Assembly (NCBI GenBank): GCA_963205445.1
Contig: CAUJJG010000037.1
Location: 1 to 34,661 of the forward strand
Reading direction: 5' to 3'
DNA length: 34,661 bases
From: Pseudomonadota bacterium
GTDB taxonomy: Bacteria; Pseudomonadota; Gammaproteobacteria; Xanthomonadales; Xanthomonadaceae
The notes beneath the pieces were generated by a model. The model ran no database searches. It was not told where the DNA came from and was given only the letters and a program-made list of their open reading frames with translations. Of the stretch, positions 26,015 to 34,661 are shown piece by piece; within the stretch, counting starts at the first letter, position 1, and every line of letters starts with the position of its first letter. The translations under genes were made by a program, and so were the position numbers.

Positions 26015-26953
26015 ATGAAGCGCACGCTTGTGCTGCACGATGGCCGCGCCGGCAACCTGCGCCAGGCACAGGCGCTGGCCCAACGGATCACCCCGCACCC
26101 CCTTGATCTCGCCCTGTCGCCACGCGCCCCTTGGCGCTGGCTGGCGCCGCGACCCATGCCCTTGGCTGCACGCCGCTTTGACCCGGCATTATCGCCCTGG
26201 CTGCTCACGCCCCCGGCCTGGGCCATTGGCTGTGGTCGCCAGGCCGCATTGGCCACCCGCCTGCTGCGCGCGCGCGGCAGCCTTGCAGTGCAGATCCTCG
26301 ACCCGCGCATCGACGCCCGGCACTGGGACATCGTCATCGTGCCGGCACACGACCGCCTGCGCGGGGCGAATGTGCTTACGCTGCAGGGCAGCCTGCATCC
26401 AGTGGATGACGATTACCTGCTGCGCGCGGTTTCCGTGTTTCCCGAGCTCGCCCTGCTGCCCGAGCCGCATTGCGTCCTGCTGGTGGGCGGCCCCACGCGC
26501 CACGCACCGCTGGATACGGCCGGGTTCACGCAGCTGGTGGGGCGCCTGTCTGCGTGGGCGCATGCCGAGCGCGGCAGCTTCAGCGCCATCGCATCGAGGC
26601 GCACGCCTCCCGCCTGGCGCGCCGTGCTGGGGGCGGTAAACCCGTCACTTCCGGGACTGCGTTGGCGCGACACCGGTGACGGCACCAACCCCTATGCGGG
26701 TTTGCTGGCGTACGCGGACCGCCTGGTGGTCACGCCGGATTCGGTGAACATGCTCAGCGAAGCCGCGGCCACCCACGCCCCGCTGTTCGTGTGGGCACCC
26801 GAAGCGGCATCCGGCCGCCCCCGGCGCTTTCTCGACACATTGCTGGCAAATGGCCGCGCGCATCCGCTGGATGACGAACTGGCGCCATTTTTCGCAGAGC
26901 CGCTGCGGGAAACCGCGCGCATCGCGACGGAAGTGCTGGCACGCCTGGGCTAG
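26015..26953 (+). CDS. ELM1-family protein (mitochondrial fission ELM1 / DUF1022)
   Basis: A 312-residue soluble protein of the ELM1 family, named after a plant mitochondrial fission factor; bacterial members are common in Proteobacteria and lack an assigned function. Seen: the start [18 protein letters not shown] (5-22), [31 protein letters not shown], and the C-terminal [25 protein letters not shown], which resembles the nucleotide-sugar side of GT-B glycosyltransferases. The ATG at 26015 was chosen because homology starts at once ([10 protein letters not shown]); no Shine-Dalgarno sequence is visible. It diverges from the nitroreductase gene (119 bp gap) and converges on glnE. Confidence 0.83.
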   Translation: MKRTLVLHDGRAGNLRQAQALAQRITPHPLDLALSPRAPWRWLAPRPMPLAARRFDPALSPWLLTPPAWAIGCGRQAALATRLLRARGSLAVQILDPRIDARHWDIVIVPAHDRLRGANVLTLQGSLHPVDDDYLLRAVSVFPELALLPEPHCVLLVGGPTRHAPLDTAGFTQLVGRLSAWAHAERGSFSAIASRRTPPAWRAVLGAVNPSLPGLRWRDTGDGTNPYAGLLAYADRLVVTPDSVNMLSEAAATHAPLFVWAPEAASGRPRRFLDTLLANGRAHPLDDELAPFFAEPLRETARIATEVLARLG

Positions 26954-26970
26954 CCCCGGCACGGCGGGGC
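26953..26970. terminator. GC hairpin between converging ELM1-like gene and glnE
   Basis: GCCCCG (26953-26958) and CGGGGC (26965-26970) form a perfect 6-bp stem with a 6-nt loop, starting on the last base of the ELM1-family stop codon and lying 12 bases from the glnE stop. There is no T tract, so the terminator reading is tentative. Confidence 0.35.
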
Positions 26971-26981
26971 CAGGACGTTGC

Positions 26982-29780
26982 TCAGGGCTCGACAGGCGGC
27001 CCGCCTGCATCCAGCCCTTGCCCAAGCATCGCTGCCCGAATGGCATCCTGCGCCTGCGCCAGCCGGTCGCCCGGCACTGCGCGGCGCGGGCGGCGGTCGA
27101 GCGTGCAGCGCAGCCCGGTATCCAGCAACAAGGCATGCGCCTGCACCAGCGCCGCACCCGTGGCTGCATCCAGACAGCCCACTGCCTGTGCCGCCGCCAG
27201 CAGGGCACAGGTGGCCCGCGGCACGCAGAGCGCCGGCCGCACGGCGGCATCCCGCAGCACCAGGTACTGCAGCAGGAACTCCAAATCGACCAACCCGCCT
27301 TCGCCCTGCTTGAGGTCGAACAGCGCGGCATCGCTGCGATCCAATTCGGCGCGCATCTTCCGCCGCATGCTGGCGACATCCTCGGCCAGGCGAGCGGGCT
27401 CGCGCGGCATCGCCAGCACGTCCGCACGCAGGGCCTCGAAGGCATGCGCCAGCGTGGCATCGCCTGCGATCACGCGGGCGCGCACCAGCGCCTGATGCTC
27501 CCAGGTCCAGGCGCGGTTGCGCTGGTAGTCCACGAAGCTGGGCAGGGCCGAGACCAGCAGACCCTTTGCACCGTCGGGGCGCAGGCGCACATCCACGTCA
27601 AACAAACGCCCGGCACCAGTACGCACCCCCAACAGGGCGACCATCTTCTGCCCCAGCCGGGCATACCAGCGCGGTGCGTCCAGGGCGCGCGCCCCATCCG
27701 ACACCGCGTCGGCAGGCGCATCGAACAGGAACACGAGGTCCAGATCCGATCCAAACCCCAGCTCCTCGCCACCCAGCGTGCCGTAACCCAGCACGACAAA
27801 GCTGCCCCCGGCGATGCCCCCATGCGCGGCCCGCAACTCGGCATCTGCCATCTGCAGCACGCAGGCCACCACCGCATCGGCCAGCCAGGCCAGATGCCGT
27901 GCGCAGGCTTGCGCATCGATGCGGCCGTCCAGCAATGCCAAGGCCAGCCGGAAGCTGAGGGCCTGCCTGACCTCGTTGAGGGCATCCAGCGAGGCTTCCG
28001 CATCGCCGGCACGAAGGCTGGCTTCGCACTGCAGGCGCATCGCCTCCCGGCCCGGCAACTCCCCCCCCACGCGGACATCCAGCAGCTCATCCAGCAGCAG
28101 CGGATAGGCTGCCAGTCTCTCGCCCAGCAAGGCGCTGCGTGCCAGCGTACCCACGAGGCGCAGCAGTGCGGCCGGCTGCTCATCCAGCAGGGCCAGATAG
28201 CTCGCACGACGCAGGATGGTGTGCAGCAGGGGCAAGACCCGCCGCAGCACTGCATCGGGCTGGTCGGTGGCCGCGGCCTGCTGCAACAGGGCCGGCAGCA
28301 CGCGACCCAATCGTGCGCGCGCCGCGTCGGACAGGTCCCGCACCCCGGGCGTCCGGGCGAAATCGCACAGGCTGGCATGCAGCTCCGCAGCCTGCGCAAA
28401 CCCCGCCCCCGCCAGCACGTCGGGGTCGCCATGTGTCGGCAACGCACGCCAGTAATCGGCCAGCGCATCGCCATCGGCATTGCCTTCCCGACGCGGCGCC
28501 AGCAAGGCCGAGAACTCCTCGGTGACGCGGGCCCGTTGTTCGGCCAGCACGGCCGTCAGCGATGCCCAGTTCGGGTAGCCCAACCCCATGGCCAACCGGA
28601 AGCGGGTCAGGGCATCGTCCGGCAAGGCATAGGTCTGGGCATCCCCCAACATCTGCAACCGGTTTTCCAGCCAACGCAGGAAGCGGTAAGCCAGCGCCAA
28701 TGCCGCCGCCGCCTCTTGCGTCATGTGGCCCCCATCGGCCAGCACCTGCAGGGTGGTCAGCAGATGACGACTGCGCAACGCCGACTCACGCCCGCCTCGG
28801 ATCAGTTGCAGGGCTTGGGCGAGGAACTCGATCTCACGAATGCCACCCGGGCCGCGCTTGATATCGTCGGCCATGTCCTTGCGCGCCACCTCGGCGGCAA
28901 TCAATGCCTTCATCGCACGCAGGCCATCCAATGCGCCGTAGTCCAGATAACGGCGATAGATGAACGGCCGCAATGCATCGAGAAAGCGCTCGCCCGCGGC
29001 TATGTCACCGGCCACGCAACGCGCCTTCTGCCAAGCGTAGCGCTCCCAATCGCGCCCTTCGCGCTGGAAATACAGCTCCATCGCCGCGAACGACAACGCC
29101 ACCCGCCCGGCATTGCCGAAGGGCCGCAACCGCAGATCAACGCGGTGGCAGAAGCCATCTGCCGTGACCTCGTCCAGCAACCGCGCCAACTGTTGCCCCA
29201 GCCGCGCGAAGTAGTCCTGGGCATGCAGTGCGCGCGGCCCGTCGGACTCGCCCTCCTGCGGGTAGGCGTAGACCAGGTCGATGTCGGAACTGAAATTCAG
29301 CTCGCTGCCCCCAAGCTTGCCCAGCCCGAACACCACCAAACGCTGCGGCTCGCCATCGGCATCACGTACCAGCCCGAAGCGGCGCTCGAAATCGGCCTCC
29401 AGTGCAGCCAATGCGCAATGCAGGCAGGCATCCGCCAAGGCGCTGCTGCCGGCGAGGATGTCGTCAACCGGCGCAGCCTCGATCACGTCGCGCCAGATCA
29501 GGCGCACGCTCTCCGCTTGCCGGAACCGGCGCAATTGCCTTGCCCAATCGCCGGGGGCGTCCGGCAACAGCAGCGGCGGCGAGAACGGCGTGCCGGCATC
29601 TGTCTGCAGGCGTGCCAGCAGGTCCGGCTGGCGCGCCAGCACGTCGATGGCGAAATCACTGGCCACCGCCAGCGCCGCCACCGCTGCCTCATCGAAGGGG
29701 TCGGTCGTCAGCGCCCGCAGGCGCTGCAGGACACGGGTCTGCAGACCGTCCAAAGCCAAGGCTGGGGAATCTTCACGCAT
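26982..29780 (-). CDS. glnE: Glutamine synthetase adenylyltransferase / adenylyl-removing enzyme GlnE
   Basis: Adds AMP to, or removes it from, glutamine synthetase according to nitrogen status, with PII as partner. It has 932 residues, the normal size. Two nucleotidyltransferase domains are visible: the N-terminal de-adenylylating one with [23 protein letters not shown] (metal acids D166, D168) and the C-terminal adenylylating one with [22 protein letters not shown] (D679, D681), each followed by a helical bundle. [19 protein letters not shown]-like and [16 protein letters not shown] segments mark the two PII-GlnE linker domains. The ATG at 29780 gives the expected N-terminus; the open frame extends 97 codons upstream through a terminator and into the next gene and is not real. 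CACAAT lies six bases before the ATG; there is no Shine-Dalgarno sequence. Confidence 0.95.
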   Translation of the reverse strand: MREDSPALALDGLQTRVLQRLRALTTDPFDEAAVAALAVASDFAIDVLARQPDLLARLQTDAGTPFSPPLLLPDAPGDWARQLRRFRQAESVRLIWRDVIEAAPVDDILAGSSALADACLHCALAALEADFERRFGLVRDADGEPQRLVVFGLGKLGGSELNFSSDIDLVYAYPQEGESDGPRALHAQDYFARLGQQLARLLDEVTADGFCHRVDLRLRPFGNAGRVALSFAAMELYFQREGRDWERYAWQKARCVAGDIAAGERFLDALRPFIYRRYLDYGALDGLRAMKALIAAEVARKDMADDIKRGPGGIREIEFLAQALQLIRGGRESALRSRHLLTTLQVLADGGHMTQEAAAALALAYRFLRWLENRLQMLGDAQTYALPDDALTRFRLAMGLGYPNWASLTAVLAEQRARVTEEFSALLAPRREGNADGDALADYWRALPTHGDPDVLAGAGFAQAAELHASLCDFARTPGVRDLSDAARARLGRVLPALLQQAAATDQPDAVLRRVLPLLHTILRRASYLALLDEQPAALLRLVGTLARSALLGERLAAYPLLLDELLDVRVGGELPGREAMRLQCEASLRAGDAEASLDALNEVRQALSFRLALALLDGRIDAQACARHLAWLADAVVACVLQMADAELRAAHGGIAGGSFVVLGYGTLGGEELGFGSDLDLVFLFDAPADAVSDGARALDAPRWYARLGQKMVALLGVRTGAGRLFDVDVRLRPDGAKGLLVSALPSFVDYQRNRAWTWEHQALVRARVIAGDATLAHAFEALRADVLAMPREPARLAEDVASMRRKMRAELDRSDAALFDLKQGEGGLVDLEFLLQYLVLRDAAVRPALCVPRATCALLAAAQAVGCLDAATGAALVQAHALLLDTGLRCTLDRRPRRAVPGDRLAQAQDAIRAAMLGQGLDAGGPPVEP

Positions 29781-29819
29781 GCGCCGATTGTGGCATCGCC
29801 ACGCACGAATCGAGCGGAC

Positions 29820-29855
29820 AAAAAAAAGCCCGCGTTGACCGAAGTCTCTGCGGGC
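29820..29855 (-). terminator. Intrinsic terminator after the amine oxidase gene
   Basis: Read on the minus strand, GCCCGC (29855-29850) and GCGGGC (29833-29828) form a 6-bp stem. Inside it GAC and GTC can stack around a UUCG tetraloop, and eight U residues (29827-29820) follow. It stands between the amine oxidase stop (29953) and the glnE start (29780), so it ends the amine oxidase transcript. The rest of the 172-bp gap holds a second hairpin (29899-29919) without a T tract and nothing else recognisable. Confidence 0.8.
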
Positions 29856-29952
29856 CTGCTCCCTCCCCCACGTCGGGACGCGGTGCGATCGTGATGGAAG
29901 CGTGCGGGCGTTGCACGCTGCACTGCAAAAAAAGAACCCGGTGGTGCAGCAA

Positions 29953-31533
29953 TCACCCAGCCCGCATCGCAAGCCCGCGCTGCGCCAACACTGCGCGCGC
30001 GGCCCGCTCACCGGACTCGCAGCCGCCTTCCATGAACCCCTGCGCTTCGATCGAACAGTGCTCGCCGGCAAAGTGCAGGCCGTCGACAGATTCGCCCATC
30101 ACGCCCCCCAGCGTTGCCCAGTCGCCGGGGCGGTAGCAAGCGTAGCTGCCCAGCACCCACGGGTTGGAGGGCCAGTGCATGCGCGCCTCGCGGGCGTTGC
30201 CGCGCGCGGCAGCAATGCCGGGGAAGACGCGTTCAAGATCACGCGTTGCGGCCTCGGCCTGCTGCTTCGGAGTGCCCTGGCCCAGCGCGATGCCGTGGCG
30301 CCCTCCCGTGAAGTTGGTCAGCGCACCCGCAACACCCGCCTGCTTGCGCGAGGTGTCCCAGGTGGTTTGGTAACGCAGGTCGCTCATCGATGCACCGTTG
30401 GCGTGGTGGTCGCGCCAGACGCGGCGTTCGTAACCGATCATCAGCTTGGCATTGGTGCCGTAGGCCAGTTCGTCGATGGCGCGCCGTTTGCGCTGCGGCA
30501 GATCCACTTTCAGCTGGACCTTGCGCAGCAGGGTGAACGGCAGGGCCAGAATGACTTGCGATGCGCGCACATCGAAGGTGGCGCTGCCGTTGCGGAAGGT
30601 CAGCACGTAGCCGGTGGCGTCGCCGCGCACGGCTTCCAGCACGTGGCCGGATGCGATGGCATCGGACATCTTGGCTGCCAGCGTGCTCGGGATCAGGTCG
30701 TTGCCACCGCGCACGTGGAAGCGCTCGTCGCTCTCGCCGAAAATGCGGAATGCATCCTTCTCCCGCGTCCCGATGAACGTGAGGAAGTTCAAAGCGGATT
30801 GCTGGTCGATCTCCAGCCCCATCTCCGTCGTGTAGGCCACATCCAGCAGCTTGCGCAACCAGCCGCTGACGCCGTTGGCGTCGAACCACTGGGCGATGCT
30901 TTGCGCATCCAGCGCGCGGAAGGCGGGGGTTTCATCGGTGTAATCAAGATCGCCGTCGCCTGCGGCGGCAAGGTCGCGCTCGATGGCCGCCGCGATCGGC
31001 ACGAAGGCGCGCACGATGTCGGCTTCGTTGATGTGACGGCCATCGAAGTACCACGTCTCGTGGTCGCCATCGCCGTCCAGCAGATCGTCCAGCGGCAGGC
31101 CAAGCTCTTCCGCCAGTGCGCGGATTCGGACGTGATGGGTATCGATCAATTCGCCGCCCAGTTCGATCACCTGCCCGTCTGCGAAATGATCGCGCAGTGA
31201 CAGCATGCGCCCACCAACGCGGCTCTGCGCTTCGTACACGCGCACCCGCACACCCTGCTGCCGCAGCCGCCAGGCGGCGGTCAAGCCGGCGATACCGGCG
31301 CCGACGATGGCCACCTCCCCCTCCGCTCTCGGGTGCATCAGCTTCGGCGTGGTGCTGCATCCGGCCAGCACCATGCCAGCACAGGCCCCCTGCAGCAGTC
31401 GCCGACGATGGATGTCGATGCGGCGCTCACGCACCAGATCGTGAAACTCGTCCAGCGGCATGCGCACTTGGCGCGATGCGCGGGCGATGGCGGCGGCGCG
31501 TTGCAACAGGCGGAACAACGGGGTGCGGCCCAT
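29953..31533 (-). CDS. Flavin amine oxidase family protein with Tat-like signal and lipobox
   Basis: A 526-residue FAD-dependent oxidase of the monoamine oxidase family. The Rossmann motif [17 protein letters not shown] is at 74-90 with E101, followed by the FAD motif GGRM (107-110). The C-terminal FAD segment is [27 protein letters not shown]. Before the catalytic fold, [18 protein letters not shown] (42-59) looks like a twin-arginine signal ending in a lipobox with C59, preceded by an unusually long 40-residue N-region. An exported, folded, cofactor-bearing lipoprotein is therefore likely. AGAGG lies before the ATG at 31533. It is the last gene of a minus-strand run, 81 bp after the PYROXD2-like gene. 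Substrate unknown; a primary amine or amino acid is the family norm. Confidence 0.85.
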   Translation of the reverse strand: MGRTPLFRLLQRAAAIARASRQVRMPLDEFHDLVRERRIDIHRRRLLQGACAGMVLAGCSTTPKLMHPRAEGEVAIVGAGIAGLTAAWRLRQQGVRVRVYEAQSRVGGRMLSLRDHFADGQVIELGGELIDTHHVRIRALAEELGLPLDDLLDGDGDHETWYFDGRHINEADIVRAFVPIAAAIERDLAAAGDGDLDYTDETPAFRALDAQSIAQWFDANGVSGWLRKLLDVAYTTEMGLEIDQQSALNFLTFIGTREKDAFRIFGESDERFHVRGGNDLIPSTLAAKMSDAIASGHVLEAVRGDATGYVLTFRNGSATFDVRASQVILALPFTLLRKVQLKVDLPQRKRRAIDELAYGTNAKLMIGYERRVWRDHHANGASMSDLRYQTTWDTSRKQAGVAGALTNFTGGRHGIALGQGTPKQQAEAATRDLERVFPGIAAARGNAREARMHWPSNPWVLGSYACYRPGDWATLGGVMGESVDGLHFAGEHCSIEAQGFMEGGCESGERAARAVLAQRGLAMRAG

Positions 31534-31546
31534 GAGGCGTCCTCTC

Positions 31547-31562
31547 GAATCGTCTTCGATTC
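31547..31562 (-). promoter_or_regulatory. Hairpin just before the amine oxidase ribosome-binding site
   Basis: GAATCG (31547-31552) and CGATTC (31557-31562) form a perfect 6-bp stem with a 4-nt loop directly upstream of the GAGAGGA ribosome-binding site of the amine oxidase gene. It may be an operator or an RNA element affecting translation; no further support is seen. Confidence 0.25.
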
Positions 31563-31614
31563 CAACGCAGGCATGGGGGCAGACAGGCCACCGAGGGGCG
31601 CTGCGACGCAGGCG

Positions 31615-33231
31615 CTAATCCGGGCGCGGGCCTTTGCGCAGGTCCTTGAGGATCTCGCGTGCGGCATTGCGCCCTGGCAGGCCGGTGACACCACCGCCGG
31701 GATGGCTGCCGGAGCCGCACAGGTACAAGCCCTTGAACGCACCACGGTAATTGCCCTGCCCCAGCAGCGGGCGTGCGCTGAACATCTGATCCGCGCCAAG
31801 TGCGCCGTGGAAGATGTCGCCACCGATCAGGCCGATGCGGCGTTCGAGATCCAGCGGACTCAATGCCTCATAGCCCAGCACGCTGCGTGCGAAGTTCGGC
31901 GCGCAGTCGGTCACGGTGTCGATCATCAGCTTCGCAACGGTGTCGCGGTGCGCGTCCCAGCCGCCATCCACTTCCGGATTCACCTGCTGGCAGAACAGGC
32001 TGGCCACGTGCTGGCCGGGTGGCGCCAGCGTGTCGTCCAGCGTCGAGGAAATCACTACTTCGACGATGGGTTTGCGCGCCCAGCCGGGGTTGTACGCTTT
32101 CGATTTGGCATCGAAATAGGCCTGCTCGAAATACTGCAGCGAGGGCCCGATCAGAATCCCGCTGGAATGATGCGGTTGCGGCTGCGTGCCGGGCATCGCG
32201 GTGAAGTCCGGCAGCTCGCTCAAAGCCACATTCATGCGGAAGGTGCCGGAGCCGCAACGATAACGACGGATGCGCTGCGCGGTGTCGTCGTCCAGCGCGT
32301 CGGGCTCCACCAGTTTGGTGTAGAGCAGCTTCGGGTTGAGGTTGCTGGCAATCGTCGATGCACGCAGTTCGCGGCCATCGACCAGTATCACGCCGGCCAC
32401 CTTTTCGTTTTCGACAATGAGCTTTGCGACCTCGGCATCCGTCTCGATGGCCACGCCGCGCGCCTCGCACTCCTTGCGCATCGCCTGGGTGATCGCCCCC
32501 ATCCCGCCGATGGCATGCCCCCAGGTGCCCACCTTGCCGTTCACCTCGCCAAACAGGTGATGCAGCAGCACATAGGCGCTGCCCGGCGTGTAGGGGCTGG
32601 CAAAATTGCCCACCACCGAATCCCAACCCAGCACCGCTTTCAGGGGCTCGCCCTCGAAGTAGCTGTCCAGCAGTTCGCCCGCCGACTTGGTGAACAGATC
32701 CAGCAGGTCGCGACGGCCACGCAGGTCCAGATGCTTCAGCCGCTTGGCCAGCGCATACGAGTGCAGCCAGTCGGCGAAGGCGATGCGGTCGCCGATGTTG
32801 GGCGGGGTCATGTGGATGACTTCGCGCAGCACCGCCACCACGCGGTCCAGCATGGCGTTGTAGTCGGCCCAACGCGGCACGTCGGCAGGCGCGAACTTCG
32901 CGATCTCGGCCTCGGTATGCCCGCCACCCAGCCGGAAACTGCGCCCGTCCGGAAGTGGCAGAAAATTCGCATACGGGCGTTCGACCACCCGCAGGCCGTG
33001 CGCATGCAACCGCAGGTCGGCAATCACCTTCGGATTGAGCAAGCTGACCGTGTAACTGGCCACCGAATTGCGGAACCCCGGATGGAACTCTTCCGTCACC
33101 GCCGCCCCGCCAACGAGGTGCCGGCGCTCCAGCACCCGCACCTTCAATCCGGCACCGGCGAGGTAGGCGGCGCAGACCAGACCGTTGTGGCCGCCGCCCA
33201 GCACCAGCACATCATCCCCGTCACGCCTCAC
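31615..33231 (-). CDS. PYROXD2-like NAD(P)/FAD-dependent oxidoreductase (phytoene desaturase superfamily)
   Basis: A 538-residue FAD protein. VLVLGGGHNGLVCAAYLAGAGLKVRVLERR (8-37) is the dinucleotide-binding start, followed by HLVGGAAVTEEFHPGFRNSVASY, which is the PYROXD2/carotenoid-desaturase pattern. The C-terminal FAD segment is GLYLCGSGSHPGGGVTGLPGRNAA. There is no signal peptide, so it should be cytoplasmic. The start is GTG at 33231, overlapping the stop of the beta-propeller gene (GTGA). No carotenoid genes lie nearby, so a desaturase role is unsupported. The human homologue is mitochondrial and poorly understood, and the bacterial function is unknown. Confidence 0.87.
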   Translation of the reverse strand: MRRDGDDVLVLGGGHNGLVCAAYLAGAGLKVRVLERRHLVGGAAVTEEFHPGFRNSVASYTVSLLNPKVIADLRLHAHGLRVVERPYANFLPLPDGRSFRLGGGHTEAEIAKFAPADVPRWADYNAMLDRVVAVLREVIHMTPPNIGDRIAFADWLHSYALAKRLKHLDLRGRRDLLDLFTKSAGELLDSYFEGEPLKAVLGWDSVVGNFASPYTPGSAYVLLHHLFGEVNGKVGTWGHAIGGMGAITQAMRKECEARGVAIETDAEVAKLIVENEKVAGVILVDGRELRASTIASNLNPKLLYTKLVEPDALDDDTAQRIRRYRCGSGTFRMNVALSELPDFTAMPGTQPQPHHSSGILIGPSLQYFEQAYFDAKSKAYNPGWARKPIVEVVISSTLDDTLAPPGQHVASLFCQQVNPEVDGGWDAHRDTVAKLMIDTVTDCAPNFARSVLGYEALSPLDLERRIGLIGGDIFHGALGADQMFSARPLLGQGNYRGAFKGLYLCGSGSHPGGGVTGLPGRNAAREILKDLRKGPRPD

Positions 33232-34661
33232 GGCCGCACCTCCGTCACGGTGGCCGGGCCCGGCGTGAAATCGATCCTGCGGCGCTCAAGCACCCGATCG
33301 CCCTCGATGCGCCCTTCCACCAGCTCGTAGCCCATCAAGGCAAAGACCCGCTGCCCGATGAAGATCGGCCGCGCATTGCCGTACCAGTCCACGCAGCTGG
33401 CCTTGCAGTGATCGTCACGCGCCTCGGCACGGGCCGCCAACTCTCCCAGCGGGGCCCACTGCAACTGCTGGTTGCGCAGGAACGTCACCGCCGCCTTGCC
33501 CCGCGGCGCCCCCAAAAAACCACCCGTCGGGTTTTCGCCCCGACGCGTGACAGGCAAGCCGATCACGCCGTCACGCGCCCCATCGTTGCGGTAGTAGAAC
33601 CCATGGCTGCGCCGTTCCCCTTGCTCGGTTCCCGCCAGGACGTGGCTGTCGCGGATGCCGAACACATCCCCGGTCAAGGACACCGCCGAGAACACCAAAT
33701 CCTTGTCGCGGCTGCCCACCAGCACGGCATCTTCCCCCAGGGCCTCGATGCGCTCCACGCCATGCGGAGGGGACAGCGCATACGTCGGTGCGCCCGTCGC
33801 ATCGATGCGCAATGCATACGCCTGCGGGCCCACGCCCCCTTGCCCCCACGCAGTGCCGGCATACAGCAGCCAAGGGCCGATGTAGCGGTTCTGCCGATTG
33901 CCAGCGGGCACCTCTGGCAGCAGGCGGTAGGCAGACGTGGGGGCAACCCGGCGGTTGTCGCCAAAGGCCGTCACCGGCACGCGCAGCAAGGCCATGCGCC
34001 CCTGCCCGTGTTCCGCCCCCCACATGCCCCCCCCGCGACCATCACTTTGCAGCAGCACATTCAAGGTGCCGCCGGACTCCAGGAACGAGAACTGGTCGAT
34101 GGGTGTCCCGCGTGCGCGCAGGGCACTGCCCGGGCCTCCCGTCATCGGCAGGCGCAGCACGGTGGCCTCCGGCGGCACGCCATCGCCGCGCCCACGCTGC
34201 TGCGTCCAGACATAAACGGCATCGCGCGAGACATAGAACTCGCGCCCGGTCGGGCCCAGCACGCCGGTGGCGGTGCAGTGGATCGGCAACGTGGACAGGT
34301 CGCAGCGGGTCACCGTGTGCAGGGTGATGCCGTCACGCAGCGGGTCCAACCCGGCATCGGCGCGGTAGATGGCGGTCGCAGGCAACAGACGCTGGAAGTC
34401 CTGCGGCAGTTGCGGGCCACGCCAATGGCTGACGCCGGGATAAGTCAGCATGTCATCCCGCCAGAACGAAAGCGGCAAGGGGGCATAGAACACCAACGTG
34501 CTGCCGATCAGGCGGCTGGCGTAATTGCGCGAGGCGTAGTAGTCGCCGCTGCGCAGATGCCATGTGTCCAGATGGCGCAGTACCCCGGCATCATTGATCT
34601 GGAACACCCCCACCTCGGTCCCTTGGCGCGCATAGCTGTAGCCGATCACCACCACGCGATC
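33228..34661 (-). CDS. Secreted-type beta-propeller domain protein, N-terminus cut by the window
   Basis: The frame is open from the right edge to the stop at 33228 and gives at least 477 residues. The visible start DRVVVIGYSYARQGTEVGVFQIND and RSGDYYASRNYASRLIGSTLVFYAPLPL match the C-terminal beta-propeller family (Pfam Beta_propel) of exported bacterial and archaeal proteins. Later repeats show VYVWTQQ, LLRVP and the blade-like VFSAVSLTGDVFGIRD. A cysteine pair is seen in DDHCKASCVDWYG. The signal peptide and true start lie outside the window. Translationally coupled to the PYROXD2-like gene. Function of the family is unknown; protein binding at the cell surface is a guess. Confidence 0.82.
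   Translation of the reverse strand, partial: DRVVVIGYSYARQGTEVGVFQINDAGVLRHLDTWHLRSGDYYASRNYASRLIGSTLVFYAPLPLSFWRDDMLTYPGVSHWRGPQLPQDFQRLLPATAIYRADAGLDPLRDGITLHTVTRCDLSTLPIHCTATGVLGPTGREFYVSRDAVYVWTQQRGRGDGVPPEATVLRLPMTGGPGSALRARGTPIDQFSFLESGGTLNVLLQSDGRGGGMWGAEHGQGRMALLRVPVTAFGDNRRVAPTSAYRLLPEVPAGNRQNRYIGPWLLYAGTAWGQGGVGPQAYALRIDATGAPTYALSPPHGVERIEALGEDAVLVGSRDKDLVFSAVSLTGDVFGIRDSHVLAGTEQGERRSHGFYYRNDGARDGVIGLPVTRRGENPTGGFLGAPRGKAAVTFLRNQQLQWAPLGELAARAEARDDHCKASCVDWYGNARPIFIGQRVFALMGYELVEGRIEGDRVLERRRIDFTPGPATVTEVRP

Noticed and set aside
26850-29894. 1014-codon open frame opposite glnE
   Set aside because: Antisense to GlnE with both nucleotidyltransferase motifs intact on the minus strand; the opposite protein has no domain.
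29899-29919. Hairpin AGCGTGC/GCACGCT as a second terminator
   Set aside because: A 7-bp stem without a T tract on its downstream side in either direction; probably incidental in GC-rich DNA.
29781-30071. 97-codon extension of glnE upstream
   Set aside because: It runs through the terminator at 29820-29855 and into the amine oxidase gene; no similarity to GlnE.
31615-33231. Carotenoid (phytoene) desaturase
   Set aside because: Same superfamily, but sequence patterns fit PYROXD2 better and no crtB/crtE-type genes are in the window.

Overview
The window is a high-GC stretch of a gammaproteobacterial chromosome. Gene content and protein style (short class I ketol-acid reductoisomerase, an ilvCGM-ilvA-leuA operon, a LysR gene divergent from leuCD, a PCMT-like gene before tolC, waaA back to back with an LpxL-type acyltransferase) point to the Xanthomonadaceae/Lysobacteraceae (Xanthomonas, Lysobacter, Thermomonas or Luteimonas type). 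The family placement is inference from gene content, not a search. Coding density is very high and no gap between genes exceeds about 170 bp. I see no rRNA, tRNA, CRISPR array, insertion sequence or prophage gene.

Region 1 (1-10.96 kb) is branched-chain amino acid synthesis. ilvD (minus strand, cut by the left edge) diverges from a plus-strand operon ilvC-ilvG-ilvM-ilvA-leuA-leuB whose genes overlap or almost touch. Between the operon's candidate promoter and ilvC lies what looks like a complete transcription attenuator: a leader peptide of up to 38 codons with the run Val-Leu-Val-Leu-Ile-Leu-Ile-Thr, an antiterminator option, and a perfect 11-bp terminator stem with a T tract. leuC-leuD are on the opposite strand and converge on leuB. 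A LysR-type regulator gene diverges from leuC across a small intergenic region holding a perfect palindrome.

Region 2 (10.95-18.9 kb) is envelope export. It has an RND pump (inner-membrane permease and lipoprotein adaptor, minus strand) with a divergent TetR regulator, then a divergent PCMT-family methyltransferase gene and a TolC-type outer-membrane channel, which could complete the pump.

Region 3 (18.9-25.9 kb) is lipopolysaccharide and small oxidoreductase-type genes. waaA (Kdo transferase) and an LpxL-type acyltransferase gene are back to back. A minus-strand run follows: RutE-type nitroreductase, YceI lipoprotein, pirin, CHCC zinc-finger protein, family-4-type glycosyltransferase, O-antigen-ligase-like membrane protein.

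Region 4 (26.0-34.66 kb) holds an ELM1-family protein, glnE (glutamine synthetase adenylyltransferase), and a minus-strand run of a secreted-type beta-propeller protein (cut by the right edge), a PYROXD2-like FAD oxidoreductase and a Tat/lipobox flavin amine oxidase, closed by a terminator with a UUCG-capped hairpin.

The most interesting signal is the ilv attenuator, whose leader peptide may be translated from a leaderless transcript. Others are the back-to-back -10 boxes directly in front of waaA and lpxL, the PCMT-like protein with an altered active-site motif, and the threonine dehydratase without a feedback domain.
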